Source: Steroidobacteraceae bacterium (GTDB taxonomy: Bacteria > Pseudomonadota > Gammaproteobacteria > Steroidobacterales > Steroidobacteraceae). From it: a stretch of DNA of 64,000 nt. The notes under the pieces are model-generated. The model made no database searches. It had not been told where the DNA came from and saw only the letters and a list, made by a program, of their open reading frames with translations. Within the stretch, counting starts at the first letter, position 1; every line of letters starts with the position of its first letter. This document shows positions 8,230 to 17,378 of this stretch, one piece after another. The position numbers and the translations under genes are program-made. The stretch is taken from contig JAWLAG010000001.1 in NCBI GenBank assembly GCA_041395505.1, forward strand, positions 2,480,001 through 2,544,000. Direction: 5' to 3'.

Positions 8230-9399
8230 GTGCGATCTGGATGCGCCGCCGTGCAAGTACGTCAATTGATCCTGAACTCCTCAGACTCCCTGCCAGAGCA
8301 ATTGGAAGCCCTGGCCGACCTCGAGCCACAGCTCGTTCTCGTGTTTGCGGATCCCGATCTGCTGGTCGAACTCGGACTTGCCGCGCGCGTTGCAAGCAGA
8401 TTGCCGGATGCCATCACCGTCGGCTGCTCGACAGCCGGCGAAATTCACCAGCGTGGCATCGCGAGCAACAGTGCGGTCATCACTGCGGTTCGCTTCGATG
8501 ATCCCCAGATCTGTACGGCAATGACCCATGTCGAGTCCATGCAGGACTCGGAGACCGCCGGCGAGCGACTGGGCGCCGGGCTCGCAAGCGACCGGCCGCA
8601 TACCGTCATGGTCCTGGGCCAGGGACTTCATCTGAATGGCAGCGCCGTGATACGTGGATTGCGCAAATCGCTCGGCAACGACGTCGCACTCGTCGGCGGC
8701 CTCGCGAGCGATGGCATCAAGTTCGAGCGGACCATGGTGGTGGCAGGGGGTCAATGCGATGCGAACAAATTGGTTGTCATCGGTTTTTGTTCGCCTCGAT
8801 TGCTGGTGACTGTCGGCAGCATGGGTGGCTGGCGGCCTTTCGGACCGATTCGACGCGTCACGCGCTGCGACGGAAACGTCCTCTACGAGTTGGACGGTGA
8901 GCCGGCGCTGGCTGTATACCGTCGCTATCTTGGCGACCATGCCCAGAACCTGCCGGGTTCGGCACTGCTTTTTCCATTCTCCATGTACGACGATGCCGCA
9001 AAGGAAACGGGTGTCACTCGCACGATTCTCGGCATCGACGAAGCGAGCGGCGCCATCACGCTCGCCGGCGAAATCGTTGCGGACGGTTTTCTTCGGCTCA
9101 TGTGTGCATCGCCAGATGAGCTGATCAATGGCGCCGAGATGGCGGCCGAACTCGCCCGTTTGCCCGAGGAGCGGCGGCAGGCGCCGTCCTTCGCCCTGCT
9201 CGTCAGCTGCGTCGGCCGCTCCCTGGCACTTGGCGATCGCACCGAGGAGGAAGTCGAGGCGGTAGGATCCATTCTCGGTCCAAATTGTGTGCTGGCCGGA
9301 TTTTACTCGAATGGTGAAGTCAGCTCCTGCACCGCCTTGCCCGAAACCCAGCTGCACAATCAGACGATGACACTTGCATGTTTCAGCGAGGCGGCCTGA
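8230..9399 (+). CDS. FIST domain protein, NosP-like sensor
   Basis: A cytosolic protein of up to 389 residues made of FIST-N and FIST-C sensory domains. Seen in the sequence: TVGCSTAGEI near residue 75, the VALVGGLASDG motif of FIST-N, and the FIST-C block around GPNCVLAGFYSNGEV near the C-terminus. FIST proteins sense small ligands; the NosP group binds haem and nitric oxide and is encoded next to a histidine kinase it controls. The gene immediately downstream is such a kinase, starting 2 bp after the stop. The first ATG may be too early: a GTG shortly downstream (VQVRQLIL) is a good alternative. Haem binding here is inferred from context, not from an identified ligand. Confidence 0.88.
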   Translation: MRSGCAAVQVRQLILNSSDSLPEQLEALADLEPQLVLVFADPDLLVELGLAARVASRLPDAITVGCSTAGEIHQRGIASNSAVITAVRFDDPQICTAMTHVESMQDSETAGERLGAGLASDRPHTVMVLGQGLHLNGSAVIRGLRKSLGNDVALVGGLASDGIKFERTMVVAGGQCDANKLVVIGFCSPRLLVTVGSMGGWRPFGPIRRVTRCDGNVLYELDGEPALAVYRRYLGDHAQNLPGSALLFPFSMYDDAAKETGVTRTILGIDEASGAITLAGEIVADGFLRLMCASPDELINGAEMAAELARLPEERRQAPSFALLVSCVGRSLALGDRTEEEVEAVGSILGPNCVLAGFYSNGEVSSCTALPETQLHNQTMTLACFSEAA

Positions 9400-9400
9400 C

Positions 9401-12175
9401 ATGCATCGCATCCTGCGGCGCCAGCTGCGCCGCGCACTGAAACTCGAATCCATCGACGCTGTAGAGGAAACGCTGCGGCGGTGGTTGGCCGAAGATTCCG
9501 ACGCGGCCAAGGGGCCCGATGCGCCTCAGCTGCGCGAGATCCTGCGCAGCCTGATCACCTCGGTCGATCAAAGTTACCTGCAGCTCGAACGCGACCTTGA
9601 TCTGCGCACCCGCAGCCTCGACATCAGTTCCGCCGAGCTGTTCGAGGTCAATACGCGCCTCAAAAGCGAACTCGATGCGCAACGCTTGGCGGCGGACAGT
9701 CTGCTTGCTGCGGCGAAACGGCTGGCGAAGAACTCGGCCCTGCCGCTGCCGACTGCGGACCAGGCCGGTATCCGGCCGTTGACGGAATTCCTGACCCGCC
9801 TCGCACACGACCGCGATAGCGCGATCAGCGCCAGGGAGCAATCCGAACAGCGATTGCGCATGGCGCTCGACGCCTCCAATCTCAGCATGTGGGACTGGGA
9901 CTTCGGTTCAACGCAGATATTCTATGATCGGAATTTCGCCCGTTTCATAGGCACCAAGGAGCAGGACGCAACTTACGATCTCGGCGCCTTGTCGAGGCGC
10001 ACGGTACCTGCCGACGCACAGGCACTCAGTACAGCCATTCGCGACGTCGTGCTGGGCCACAGGCCCGACTTCGAAGTCGAACTGCGGGTGCGCCACGAAC
10101 AGGGCCATTGGCTGTGGCTGCAGACTTTCGGCAGCGTGACCGTGCGCGACCCGGACGGTCGCGCGCGCCGCCTGACCGGAATCGTTGCCGATATCAGCAA
10201 GCGCAAGCAGCTCGAGAATGAGATCGCGGCCAATCTGAAGCTTCTCGAGACCGTTCTCGACACCATGCCACTGCCGGTACTGATCAAGGACAGGACCGGA
10301 CAAGTGCAACGTGCAAATTCCGCGTGGGACAAGATGGTGAGCGCCGGGACCGCTGGGGAATCCGGTCACGGCTTGGCCGTCAATTCGCCAGTGCTCGGAT
10401 CGGTGCATCGGAAATTCGATCTCGAAGTCATTGCCAGTGGCCAACCAGCGCGCTACGAAGCCAGGATCATTGCCCCGAACCAGCGTGAATATGACGTCCT
10501 CGTCGCGAAGGCACCGCTCAAGCTCGACAATGGCGAGGTCACCGGCATTATATCGGTGATTACCGACATTTCGGAGCAAAAGCGCACGGCCGGGGAACTC
10601 GATCGCGCCCGCCTCGCCGCCGAAGCCGCTGCGCGCGCAAAATCCGGGTTTCTCGCCAACATGAGCCATGAATTGAGAACTCCACTCAACGGCGTCGTTG
10701 GCATGGCATCGCTCCTCGAAACCACGCGGCTCGATTCAAGACAAGCGCGCTTCGTGCAAACGCTGAAGTCCTCCGCTGATGCCCTCATCGCCATCATCAA
10801 TGACATCCTCGATATATCCAAGATCGAGGCCGGCAAACTGGATGTTGCGACAGAACTGGTGAATGTACGCGAGGAGCTGGAACACGTCGTCAACCTGTTC
10901 AGTGCGCAGGCCTTCGCGAAAGGCATCGAAATCGCATCGCACCTCGCGCCTGGCGCACCCCCTACTATCCAAAGCGATCGATTGCGTTTGCGGCAAGTAC
11001 TGTCAAACCTCGTGAGCAACGCAATCAAATTCACCGAACGCGGCGCGGTACTTGTCAGCGCAAGCCGCGGTCGTGCCGCTGCCGATACCGACGCCAACCA
11101 CATCGAGTTCGCCGTGATCGACTCCGGCATTGGTATTGCGCCACAACTGCAGGAGCACGTTTTCGAAGCCTTTGCCCAGGCTGATGACAGCGCAACCCGG
11201 CGATTCGGTGGCACCGGACTCGGCCTCGCCATTTGCCAGCGCCTCGTTGAGCTGATGGGAGGATCGCTGGGGCTCGACAGCGCCCCGGGTCAAGGGAGCC
11301 GCTTCTATTTCACCTTGCCTGCAACCGGGGCCGAATCAAGCGCGTCATGGTCAGCAACCGACGATGTTGCCGCATTGGTCGTTGCGCCCGAAGCGATTAT
11401 CGCCAGTGCGCTCGCCGAAACCCTGGCGTCGCGAAGCGCACTGGCATTGATCGCGTCCGACGGCATCGACGCGGTGACGCAAATCGAATCGCTGCCAGCC
11501 AACCTGCGCCATATTCAGATCGTCATCGATTCCGGCGATGATCGCGCAGAACTCGAATCCTGGGTAAGCGCCATGCGACTCGCGGCAGCGGGACGCAGCG
11601 TAACCGTTACCCTGCTGCTGCCCCATGGCTGTCAGGATCTGCCACCGATCGGCATCGACCGGTGCATCGGCAAACCTGTCTGCACGGCGGCACTATTCGA
11701 GCAAGGAAGCGACACAGGCGCCGCTGGCGCTACGACGCGCAGCCGCTCGCTGATCGGGCCGGTCGCTCGCAAACGAGTGCTCATCGTCGAGGACAATGCG
11801 GTCAATCAGGAGCTGGTGGCAGCCATGCTCGAGACCGTGCATATGGACTACTGCATCGCCGTCAATGGCCGCGAAGGCGTTGAGCTCTACGAAAAGGACG
11901 GGAATTTTGACCTGGTGCTGATGGACTGCCAGATGCCTGTGATGGATGGCTTCGCCGCCAGTCGCCGCATTCGCGAACTGGAAGACGGCACGCGGCGAGT
12001 TCCAATCATCGCGCTTACCGGCAATGCGATGGAGGGCGACCGCGACAGCTGCATTGCGGCCGGCATGGACGATTATCTGCCGAAACCGATCAACCTCGCG
12101 CTGCTACGCGACATGCTCGACCGCTGGTTGTGCCCGCCGGCGACGCAATCCGAACCAGCCGCAGGCGCCGCCTGA
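9401..12175 (+). CDS. Hybrid sensor histidine kinase (PAS-PAS-HisKA-HATPase-receiver)
   Basis: A soluble kinase of about 924 residues with no membrane segments. Order of parts: an N-terminal helical/coiled-coil region (to about 150), two PAS domains (about 150-275 and 280-400), HisKA with phospho-acceptor His423 in MSHELRTPLNG, an HATPase domain with SNAIKFTERG near 540 and the GGTGLGLAICQRLVELMGG box, a degenerate receiver-like segment (about 650-760, lacking a clear phospho-Asp), and a true receiver domain (about 787-905) with Asp842 in LVLMDCQMPVMDG. I start at the ATG at 9401, 2 bp after the FIST stop. Coupling to the FIST gene suggests the FIST protein modulates this kinase. No phosphotransfer or output gene is adjacent. 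Confidence 0.93.
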   Translation: MHRILRRQLRRALKLESIDAVEETLRRWLAEDSDAAKGPDAPQLREILRSLITSVDQSYLQLERDLDLRTRSLDISSAELFEVNTRLKSELDAQRLAADSLLAAAKRLAKNSALPLPTADQAGIRPLTEFLTRLAHDRDSAISAREQSEQRLRMALDASNLSMWDWDFGSTQIFYDRNFARFIGTKEQDATYDLGALSRRTVPADAQALSTAIRDVVLGHRPDFEVELRVRHEQGHWLWLQTFGSVTVRDPDGRARRLTGIVADISKRKQLENEIAANLKLLETVLDTMPLPVLIKDRTGQVQRANSAWDKMVSAGTAGESGHGLAVNSPVLGSVHRKFDLEVIASGQPARYEARIIAPNQREYDVLVAKAPLKLDNGEVTGIISVITDISEQKRTAGELDRARLAAEAAARAKSGFLANMSHELRTPLNGVVGMASLLETTRLDSRQARFVQTLKSSADALIAIINDILDISKIEAGKLDVATELVNVREELEHVVNLFSAQAFAKGIEIASHLAPGAPPTIQSDRLRLRQVLSNLVSNAIKFTERGAVLVSASRGRAAADTDANHIEFAVIDSGIGIAPQLQEHVFEAFAQADDSATRRFGGTGLGLAICQRLVELMGGSLGLDSAPGQGSRFYFTLPATGAESSASWSATDDVAALVVAPEAIIASALAETLASRSALALIASDGIDAVTQIESLPANLRHIQIVIDSGDDRAELESWVSAMRLAAAGRSVTVTLLLPHGCQDLPPIGIDRCIGKPVCTAALFEQGSDTGAAGATTRSRSLIGPVARKRVLIVEDNAVNQELVAAMLETVHMDYCIAVNGREGVELYEKDGNFDLVLMDCQMPVMDGFAASRRIRELEDGTRRVPIIALTGNAMEGDRDSCIAAGMDDYLPKPINLALLRDMLDRWLCPPATQSEPAAGAA

Positions 12176-12209
12176 AGCACGATTCCCAGCTGTCGCGGTA
12201 GAATGGCCA

Positions 12210-13127
12210 ATGATCCGGGCCGACAGTTCGTGCCGGCGACAATCGGCAACCATCCACACGGACGACGGCGTCACGCTGGGCGGAGAGTTATTCCTGCCAA
12301 CCGGTGACCGCATTGGCTGCCTGCTCATCAATTCCGGCACTGGCATACCGCAACGGTTCTATTCGCGCTTCGCCGAACATGCCGCCAGTCGCGGCTGGGT
12401 GACGCTGACCTTCGACTATCGCGGTATCGGCGCATCGGCACCGCCACGCCTGCGCGGCTACAAGGCCCGATATCGCGATTGGGGCCGTCACGACATCGCC
12501 GCAGCCATCGACTATTTGCGGCAACACTACCCCAATCTGGCGATCGCTGCGCTCGGTCACTCGACGGGCGGTCAGCAGTTGGGACTCGCGCACAACGTTT
12601 CCCAGGTACGTGCTGCCCTTTTCGTAGCGGTGTCGACCGGTTACTGGCGCGGCATGGGATTCCTGTACCGCTACTTCACTTTGGCGTTATGGCGCGCCTG
12701 GATGCCGCTCGCAATTCGCCTGTACGGCTATGCGCCCGTGAGGAAGATCCGTTGGGGCGAAGACCTGCCTGCCGACGTGGCCCGCGAATGGGGCGCGTGG
12801 TGTCTGCAACCGGATTACATGGCAGCGTTCTTCGATGGTACGGGTCGCTTACGCACACCTGATGGCGCGAAATTCGGCCCCATCCATTTCGACGATGTGC
12901 GCATTCCGATTCTCTCGTACTACTTCACCGACGATCCGATTTCCGTCGCGGCCAACGTTCCGCCGCTGCTGCAAATCTACCGCCATGCCGCTATCGAAAC
13001 GCGCTGGATCGATCCGCGGGAGATCGGCACCAGGCATTTGGGTCATACAGGGTTCTTCCACGACCAGCACGGCCGCCCGCTCTGGGACGAAACGCTCGAC
13101 TGGCTGCAATCACGAATCGCGCGTTAG
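12210..13127 (+). CDS. Alpha/beta hydrolase family protein
   Basis: A 305-residue soluble hydrolase. The nucleophile elbow is GHSTGG with Ser118, preceded by the strand-turn FDYRGIGAS typical of alpha/beta hydrolases; a candidate acid is in YYFTDDPIS and a candidate histidine in GHTGFF. The family includes esterases and thioesterases; no substrate can be assigned. The ATG at 12210 (MIRADSS) begins just before the first beta strand; a longer frame upstream overlaps the kinase gene and is not credible as coding. It follows the kinase gene by about 34 bp, without a strong ribosome-binding site. Confidence 0.85.
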   Translation: MIRADSSCRRQSATIHTDDGVTLGGELFLPTGDRIGCLLINSGTGIPQRFYSRFAEHAASRGWVTLTFDYRGIGASAPPRLRGYKARYRDWGRHDIAAAIDYLRQHYPNLAIAALGHSTGGQQLGLAHNVSQVRAALFVAVSTGYWRGMGFLYRYFTLALWRAWMPLAIRLYGYAPVRKIRWGEDLPADVAREWGAWCLQPDYMAAFFDGTGRLRTPDGAKFGPIHFDDVRIPILSYYFTDDPISVAANVPPLLQIYRHAAIETRWIDPREIGTRHLGHTGFFHDQHGRPLWDETLDWLQSRIAR

Positions 13128-13132
13128 CGGCA

Positions 13133-13543
13133 TCACGCCTCGGGCGTATCGGTATCGCCCTGCCCGGCGGCGAGCGAATTGCGCGCCTCCCTGGCCAGCA
13201 CCTGGTAGCGCTTGCGAAAGGCGTCGAGCGATTCCTCTTCGAGCTCTTCGAGGTCGAGCAATGCGTTGTGCGCGCCGCGCGTTGCGCGGATCAGCTCGTC
13301 GAGCTTCACCTGCATGGCCTGGGTATCGCGATTCTGCGTGTTCTGGATCAGGAACACCATCAGGAAGGTGATGATCGTCGTGCCGGTATTGATGACCAGC
13401 TGCCAGGTATCGGAAAACGCGAACAGCGGCCCGGTGATGACCCAGACCAAGATGACGGCCACCGCAACCACGAAGGCTGCAGGGCGGCCGGAGAAACGGG
13501 CGGCGTGCTTGGCGATGGCGGTATACCAATTGCGTGCTGACAT
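13133..13543 (-). CDS. Low-affinity iron permease family protein
   Basis: A small membrane protein of about 136 residues. Two hydrophobic helices (AAFVVAVAVILVWVITGPLF and a second ending in TIITFLMVFLIQNTQNRDTQAMQVKLDELIRA) form the recognisable core of the bacterial Fet4-like family (low-affinity Fe/Cu permease-like). The stretch QNTQNRDTQAMQVKLDEL is the most diagnostic part. The C-terminus is charged and probably cytosolic coiled coil. I start at MSARNW (13543), because upstream in-frame residues do not look like a signal or helix. A transport role for these short bacterial homologues is unproven. Confidence 0.85.
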   Translation of the reverse strand: MSARNWYTAIAKHAARFSGRPAAFVVAVAVILVWVITGPLFAFSDTWQLVINTGTTIITFLMVFLIQNTQNRDTQAMQVKLDELIRATRGAHNALLDLEELEEESLDAFRKRYQVLAREARNSLAAGQGDTDTPEA

Positions 13544-13564
13544 GGTTGGCCTCAGGATGTACAG

Positions 13565-13582
13565 GCACGGCACCGGCCGTGC
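13565..13582. promoter_or_regulatory. Inverted repeat in divergent spacer (GCACGGC-N4-GCCGTGC)
   Basis: Perfect 7-bp arms around the 4-bp spacer ACCG, lying between the divergent iron-permease-like and methyltransferase genes. It could be an operator or simply a GC-rich hairpin; it has no T-tract on either side, so it is not a terminator. Confidence 0.3.
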
Positions 13583-13643
13583 ATCGGAATCTGACACCCA
13601 TAGTGGTTGGCGAGCCCATTATCGCCCTTGGCGGGAGAGCGGC

Positions 13644-14456
13644 ATGGCGGAAAAAGACTACGCGCTCGGCACGCATGATGCCGAAATTGCACGTCTTGGT
13701 TTGCAACACAGGGTCTGGCGCTCACGTACCCTCGCGGCCTGGCACGAGGCGGGTTTTACGGTTGGCCAGAGCCTACTCGACCTTGGTTGCGGGCCAGGTT
13801 ACGCGACGCTCGACCTGGCAGAAATCGTAGGCCCCGACGGCATGGTCATTGCCGTCGAGCGCTCGCAGCGCTTCCTCGATGCCCTGCAAAAAGCAGCGAG
13901 CACGCGCGGACTTGGCAACATCCGGATGATCGAGCAGGATGTCACCGAACTCGACCTGGGTCATGCGACGCTCGATGGTGCCTGGTGCCGCTGGCTGTTG
14001 TCCTTCGTTCACGATCCGCAAACCGTCGTTCGGCATCTGCGCACAGGACTCAAAAGGGGCGCCGCCGCCGTCTTCTTCGAGTATGTCAACTACCGCAGCT
14101 GGCGCTTTGGACCGCATCTCGCTGCGCACGAGCAGTTCGTCGCCGCGGTCGAGCAACACTGGCGCGCGGAGGGCGGTGAGCCCGATATCGGACTCGCCCT
14201 GCCCGCGTTGCTCGCCCATAATGGATTTCAGGTGGAGCGGTTGCGAGCTCATGTGGAAGCCGTGCGTCCCGGCGACTATTTCTGGGAATGGCCGAAGACC
14301 TTCCTGCGCGTTGGCGCCGAGCACATGGTCGAACGCGGGCGACTCGATGCAACCGTTGCCCGTCAACTTGACGATGCGCTCGCGGCCGCGGAGTCGGACC
14401 CAGGGGCATTCGTGCTGACGCCCGTCGTGCTCGAGGTAATCGCGCGGGCCGTCTAG
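13644..14456 (+). CDS. Class I SAM-dependent methyltransferase
   Basis: A 270-residue soluble protein with the SAM-binding motif I SLLDLGCGPGYATLDLAE and an acidic motif II residue in VIAVERS, followed by a WCRWLLSFV post-motif. The architecture is that of small-molecule methyltransferases; substrate unknown. The ATG at 13644 is preceded by GGCGGGAGAG, a plausible ribosome-binding site, and gives the usual distance to motif I. The gene ends tail-to-tail with the MFS gene, overlapping it by 4 bp. Confidence 0.88.
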   Translation: MAEKDYALGTHDAEIARLGLQHRVWRSRTLAAWHEAGFTVGQSLLDLGCGPGYATLDLAEIVGPDGMVIAVERSQRFLDALQKAASTRGLGNIRMIEQDVTELDLGHATLDGAWCRWLLSFVHDPQTVVRHLRTGLKRGAAAVFFEYVNYRSWRFGPHLAAHEQFVAAVEQHWRAEGGEPDIGLALPALLAHNGFQVERLRAHVEAVRPGDYFWEWPKTFLRVGAEHMVERGRLDATVARQLDDALAAAESDPGAFVLTPVVLEVIARAV

Positions 14457-15691
14457 CCGTCATCGTGGTTGCGGCCGCGTACCATCAACAAACCCGTCAT
14501 CGCAAGCAGGGCGAAGCTGCCGCCGGCAACAAATGCTGCTGGTGCGCCGAATTTCGCCCAAAGCGCACCCGCAATGGCACTCGCCAGCAGCACCGCCGCA
14601 GCGCCGATGAAATTGAATACACCGAAGGCCGTGCCGCGCAAGTCGGCCGGAGCGTGATCGGCGATCAACTTGGCAAAGAGCCCCTGGGTCATTGCCATAT
14701 GCAGGCCCCAAAGCGCCGCCCCGAGAAGTGCAACCCAGGTCGCTGACGCCGCTGCCAGCACCATGTCGGCGATGACCAGCACGCCCAGGCCGGCGGCGAG
14801 AAGAGTACTCGGGCGCATGCGGTCAGCCCAGGCTCCTGCCAGCCAGGCGAAACCGGCATAGGCCAGGTTCATGACGACCAGCACAGCGGGAACGTACGCG
14901 AGCGCAATACCAAGACCTTGCACGCGCAATACCAGAAATGCCTCACTGAAGCGCGCCAGCGTGAATACACCGCCGAGCGCCGCGACGCGCCAGAATTTCG
15001 CGGGCAACCGAAGCATCGCGGCGCCGCTGACCGGTGCGCCAGTCGCCGCACGCTGCGAAGTCGCCCGTGGTTCGTGCACGGCGAACAACAACACTCCGAC
15101 CGCAATCCATGCAGGCAGGGTGGCGAGCCAGAGTACGCTGCGAAATTCGCCCGCCAGCCATACCATGAGCGCTATGGCGAATAATGGTCCAAGGAATGCG
15201 CCAACGCTGTCCAGGGATTGACGCAGGCCGAATGCCGCACCGCGCAAGTGTGCGGGCGTGAGGTCGGCTACGAGCGCATCGCGCGGCGCACCGCGTATGC
15301 CCTTGCCGATTCGATCGATGAAACGGGCCGCGAATACCGTGCCTACCGTAGTCGCGAGCGGGAAGATTGGTTTGCTGAGCGCAGCAAGCGCATAACCTGC
15401 CAGTGCAACCGCCTTGCGTCGGCGCAGCCGATCGCTGAGGGCACCGGAGAAGACCCGCACAAGTGCCGCCACCGATTCTGCTGCGCCTTCGATCAGACCG
15501 ACGCTCACGAGCGATGCACCCAGCGTGACCGTCAGATAGACTGGCAGCAGGCTGTGGATCAGTTCGGAGGAGACATCCATGCACAGCGAAACCGCACCGA
15601 GCGCCCAGACACCGCGCGGCAATGTCCGCGCCCGACGGTACGCGGGCTCCAGTTGGAACATGCAGTTGGCAACCAATTCGCTGCACGGCAC
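14453..15691 (-). CDS. MFS transporter
   Basis: A 12-helix major facilitator of up to 412 residues. The MFS loop motif is present as SGALSDRLRRRKAV, and the second half repeats WAGAWADRMRPSTLL. The segment MDVSSELIHSLLPVYLTVTLGASLVSVGLIEG marks a subfamily of uncharacterised exporters that is common in proteobacteria. In-frame ATGs at 15691 and 15661 both work; the second begins nearer the first helix. The promoter region is shared with the divergent esterase gene and contains a long perfect inverted repeat. Substrate unknown. Confidence 0.88.
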   Translation of the reverse strand: MPCSELVANCMFQLEPAYRRARTLPRGVWALGAVSLCMDVSSELIHSLLPVYLTVTLGASLVSVGLIEGAAESVAALVRVFSGALSDRLRRRKAVALAGYALAALSKPIFPLATTVGTVFAARFIDRIGKGIRGAPRDALVADLTPAHLRGAAFGLRQSLDSVGAFLGPLFAIALMVWLAGEFRSVLWLATLPAWIAVGVLLFAVHEPRATSQRAATGAPVSGAAMLRLPAKFWRVAALGGVFTLARFSEAFLVLRVQGLGIALAYVPAVLVVMNLAYAGFAWLAGAWADRMRPSTLLAAGLGVLVIADMVLAAASATWVALLGAALWGLHMAMTQGLFAKLIADHAPADLRGTAFGVFNFIGAAAVLLASAIAGALWAKFGAPAAFVAGGSFALLAMTGLLMVRGRNHDDG

Positions 15692-15781
15692 AGCCAGTTA
15701 CCATTGTCGCGCGATTTGTCAGCATGCGGCATGATTTCTTGCTGCCATCGTCAAACGGGTGACCGCGTAGCGCTCCTGCCC

Positions 15782-15807
15782 GCAGGTCACCAACGACCGT
15801 GACCTGC
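15782..15807. promoter_or_regulatory. Perfect 9-bp inverted repeat GCAGGTCAC-N8-GTGACCTGC
   Basis: Both arms match exactly with an 8-bp spacer (CAACGACC). It sits in the 215-bp divergent spacer between the MFS transporter (start at or before 15691) and the exported esterase (start 15907). Position and symmetry suggest a dimeric repressor or activator site for one or both genes. No adjacent regulator gene is seen. It lacks a T-run, which argues against a terminator. Confidence 0.5.
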
Positions 15808-15906
15808 ATCACATCCCCGCAGGCGCATTGCACCAGGACGGGCTTGAAGTCGCAGACGATTGCGCGGCGTTAGCTTAGTTTCACGCTCGTGCACCCAGGA
15901 GGACTC

Positions 15907-16911
15907 ATGGCGCCGGTTTCGAATCGAAGTCTAGTTTGTTTCATCACCTCACTGGTCGTTCTTTTTGCTGGCGACGCCGTCTACGCCCAGTCGACGGGCG
16001 CCCCCATCCTGCTCGAACGCGCGCCGCTGCGATCGGCTACCAATGTCGATACCGGATTCGCGAAAGTGACTCTGACGATTGCCGGCCATAATCGCGTGTT
16101 CTATCTGCACCGCCCTGCTCCACTGCCGCCGGCGCCCATGCCCCTGGTGCTGGTGTTCCACGGCGGCGCGGGCAATGGCGCGCAGATTGCCAAAATGACG
16201 GGCATGGACCGGGCAGCGAACCTGCACGGCTTTGCCGCCGCTTATCCGGAAACGGACCAACACTGGCAGGACGGTCGGGAGACAACCGGCCTTGGCGCGG
16301 CCGACATCGACTTCGTGCGCGCCATCATCGACTGGTCCATCAAGACGCAGGGGATCGATCGCAGCCGGATTTTCGCCACAGGCATCAGCAACGGTGGGAT
16401 ATTCACGCTGCGCCTCGCATGCGAGATGAGCCGTGAGATCGCAGGTTTCGCTGCAGTGGCCGGCTCGATGGGCTCGATGCTCGCACCCCGTTGCCGGCCG
16501 CAGCGCGCGGTGCCCCTCATGCTGATCCATGGCGATAAGGACGAGTGGGTACGTTGGCAGGGCGGCGCCGTCAAGCAGCTCGCTGGCGGCGGCGCCGGCG
16601 GCGACGTAATCCCCGTACCGCAGACGCTCGATTTCTGGCGCGGCATCAACCACTGTGCCGCCAAAGCACCGACAATCGAGAAAATCAATCGCGACAGCCG
16701 TGACGGTACGCGCGTCGAAATCCACCGTTACGGCAACTGCGAGAAACCCACCGAGCTCGTGCTGATCAAAGGCGGCGGCCACACCTGGCCGGGCGCGGAC
16801 AACGGTAATTCGCGGCTATTGCGCCGACTGGTGGGCCGCACCAGCCAGGACATCAACGCCACCGAAACGATACTGGCGTTCTTTGAAAATTCCGGGCGCT
16901 ACATCCGTTAA
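15907..16911 (+). CDS. Exported PHB-depolymerase/LpqC-like esterase
   Basis: A 334-residue secreted alpha/beta hydrolase with a signal peptide ending near VYAQ (residue 28). The family features are LVLVFHGGAGNG (oxyanion region), the nucleophile motif ATGISNGG with Ser161, an acid candidate in LIHGDKDEWVRW, and the catalytic His in GGGHTWPG. This is the layout of the PHB depolymerase/feruloyl esterase-like group (LpqC, COG3509), which cleaves polyesters or aromatic esters; the actual substrate is not evident. The start at 15907 is well supported by AGGAGG four bases upstream. Confidence 0.9.
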   Translation: MAPVSNRSLVCFITSLVVLFAGDAVYAQSTGAPILLERAPLRSATNVDTGFAKVTLTIAGHNRVFYLHRPAPLPPAPMPLVLVFHGGAGNGAQIAKMTGMDRAANLHGFAAAYPETDQHWQDGRETTGLGAADIDFVRAIIDWSIKTQGIDRSRIFATGISNGGIFTLRLACEMSREIAGFAAVAGSMGSMLAPRCRPQRAVPLMLIHGDKDEWVRWQGGAVKQLAGGGAGGDVIPVPQTLDFWRGINHCAAKAPTIEKINRDSRDGTRVEIHRYGNCEKPTELVLIKGGGHTWPGADNGNSRLLRRLVGRTSQDINATETILAFFENSGRYIR

Positions 16912-16924
16912 CCGCCACGAACTA

Positions 16925-16952
16925 TTGCCCGCGTCTTTTGTCGAAGTATACT
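16925..16952 (+). promoter_or_regulatory. Putative promoter of the metal-uptake operon
   Basis: TTGCCC (16925-16930) and TATACT (16947-16952) are 16 bp apart. Immediately after lies the inverted repeat GGGGCC-N8-GGCCCC (16953-16972) at the expected start point, which could be an operator or a 5' hairpin. It does not resemble known Zur boxes. Inferred from motifs only. Confidence 0.45.
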
Positions 16953-16986
16953 GGGGCCCACTGTTCGGCCCCGGCGCGAGGCAGGC

Positions 16987-17316
16987 TTGCTGACGACTCG
17001 GCAGCATCTCAAGATCAAGGCGATTCTGCTCGCATTGGTGCTCGTCACTGCGCAGGCGTCTGCGCTGGCGCATACGTATACGCACCTGCGCAGCGGCACG
17101 CAGACCTCAACAGAACCCAGCCTGCCCGATCGCCAACTCTGCGGCGACTGCCTCACCGGCAACGCCCTGTTGGGCGCAGCCCCGCCGCCCGCGGATATCA
17201 CGATCGCCCTGACGCCGCTGCGCTCGACGTATGCACGGCGCGAGACAGCGACCCGTCCCGTCCAACCTGTCTTCAGTTTTCAGGCACGCGCGCCACCACT
17301 GCTTCCCGTCGTTTGA
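16987..17316 (+). CDS. Small secreted protein at the head of a metal-uptake operon
   Basis: About 109 residues with an N-terminal signal (KIKAILLALVLVTAQASALA). The mature part begins HTYTHLRSG and contains LCGDCLTG, a His/Cys arrangement similar to small DUF2946-type proteins found beside metal or copper genes. The start is TTG (16987) with GAGG five bases upstream; no ATG fits the frame. It precedes an outer-membrane barrel, a ZnuA-like binding protein and an ABC-3 permease, so a periplasmic metal-handling role is plausible but unproven. Confidence 0.55.
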   Translation: MLTTRQHLKIKAILLALVLVTAQASALAHTYTHLRSGTQTSTEPSLPDRQLCGDCLTGNALLGAAPPPADITIALTPLRSTYARRETATRPVQPVFSFQARAPPLLPVV

Positions 17317-17378
17317 CTGACTGACCGACTGGCCAAGGGCCAGGCGGTGACCATTGCATCCGATTTGGGAGCCATTCC

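Noticed and set aside
16953..16972. GGGGCC-N8-GGCCCC hairpin as a terminator of the esterase gene
   Set aside because: No T-run follows on either strand. Its place at the predicted start point of the metal operon makes a regulatory role more likely.
17329..17343. CTGGCC-AAG-GGCCAG hairpin between the small secreted protein and the barrel gene
   Set aside because: The stem is only 6 bp and lacks a T-tract, so neither terminator nor attenuator can be supported.
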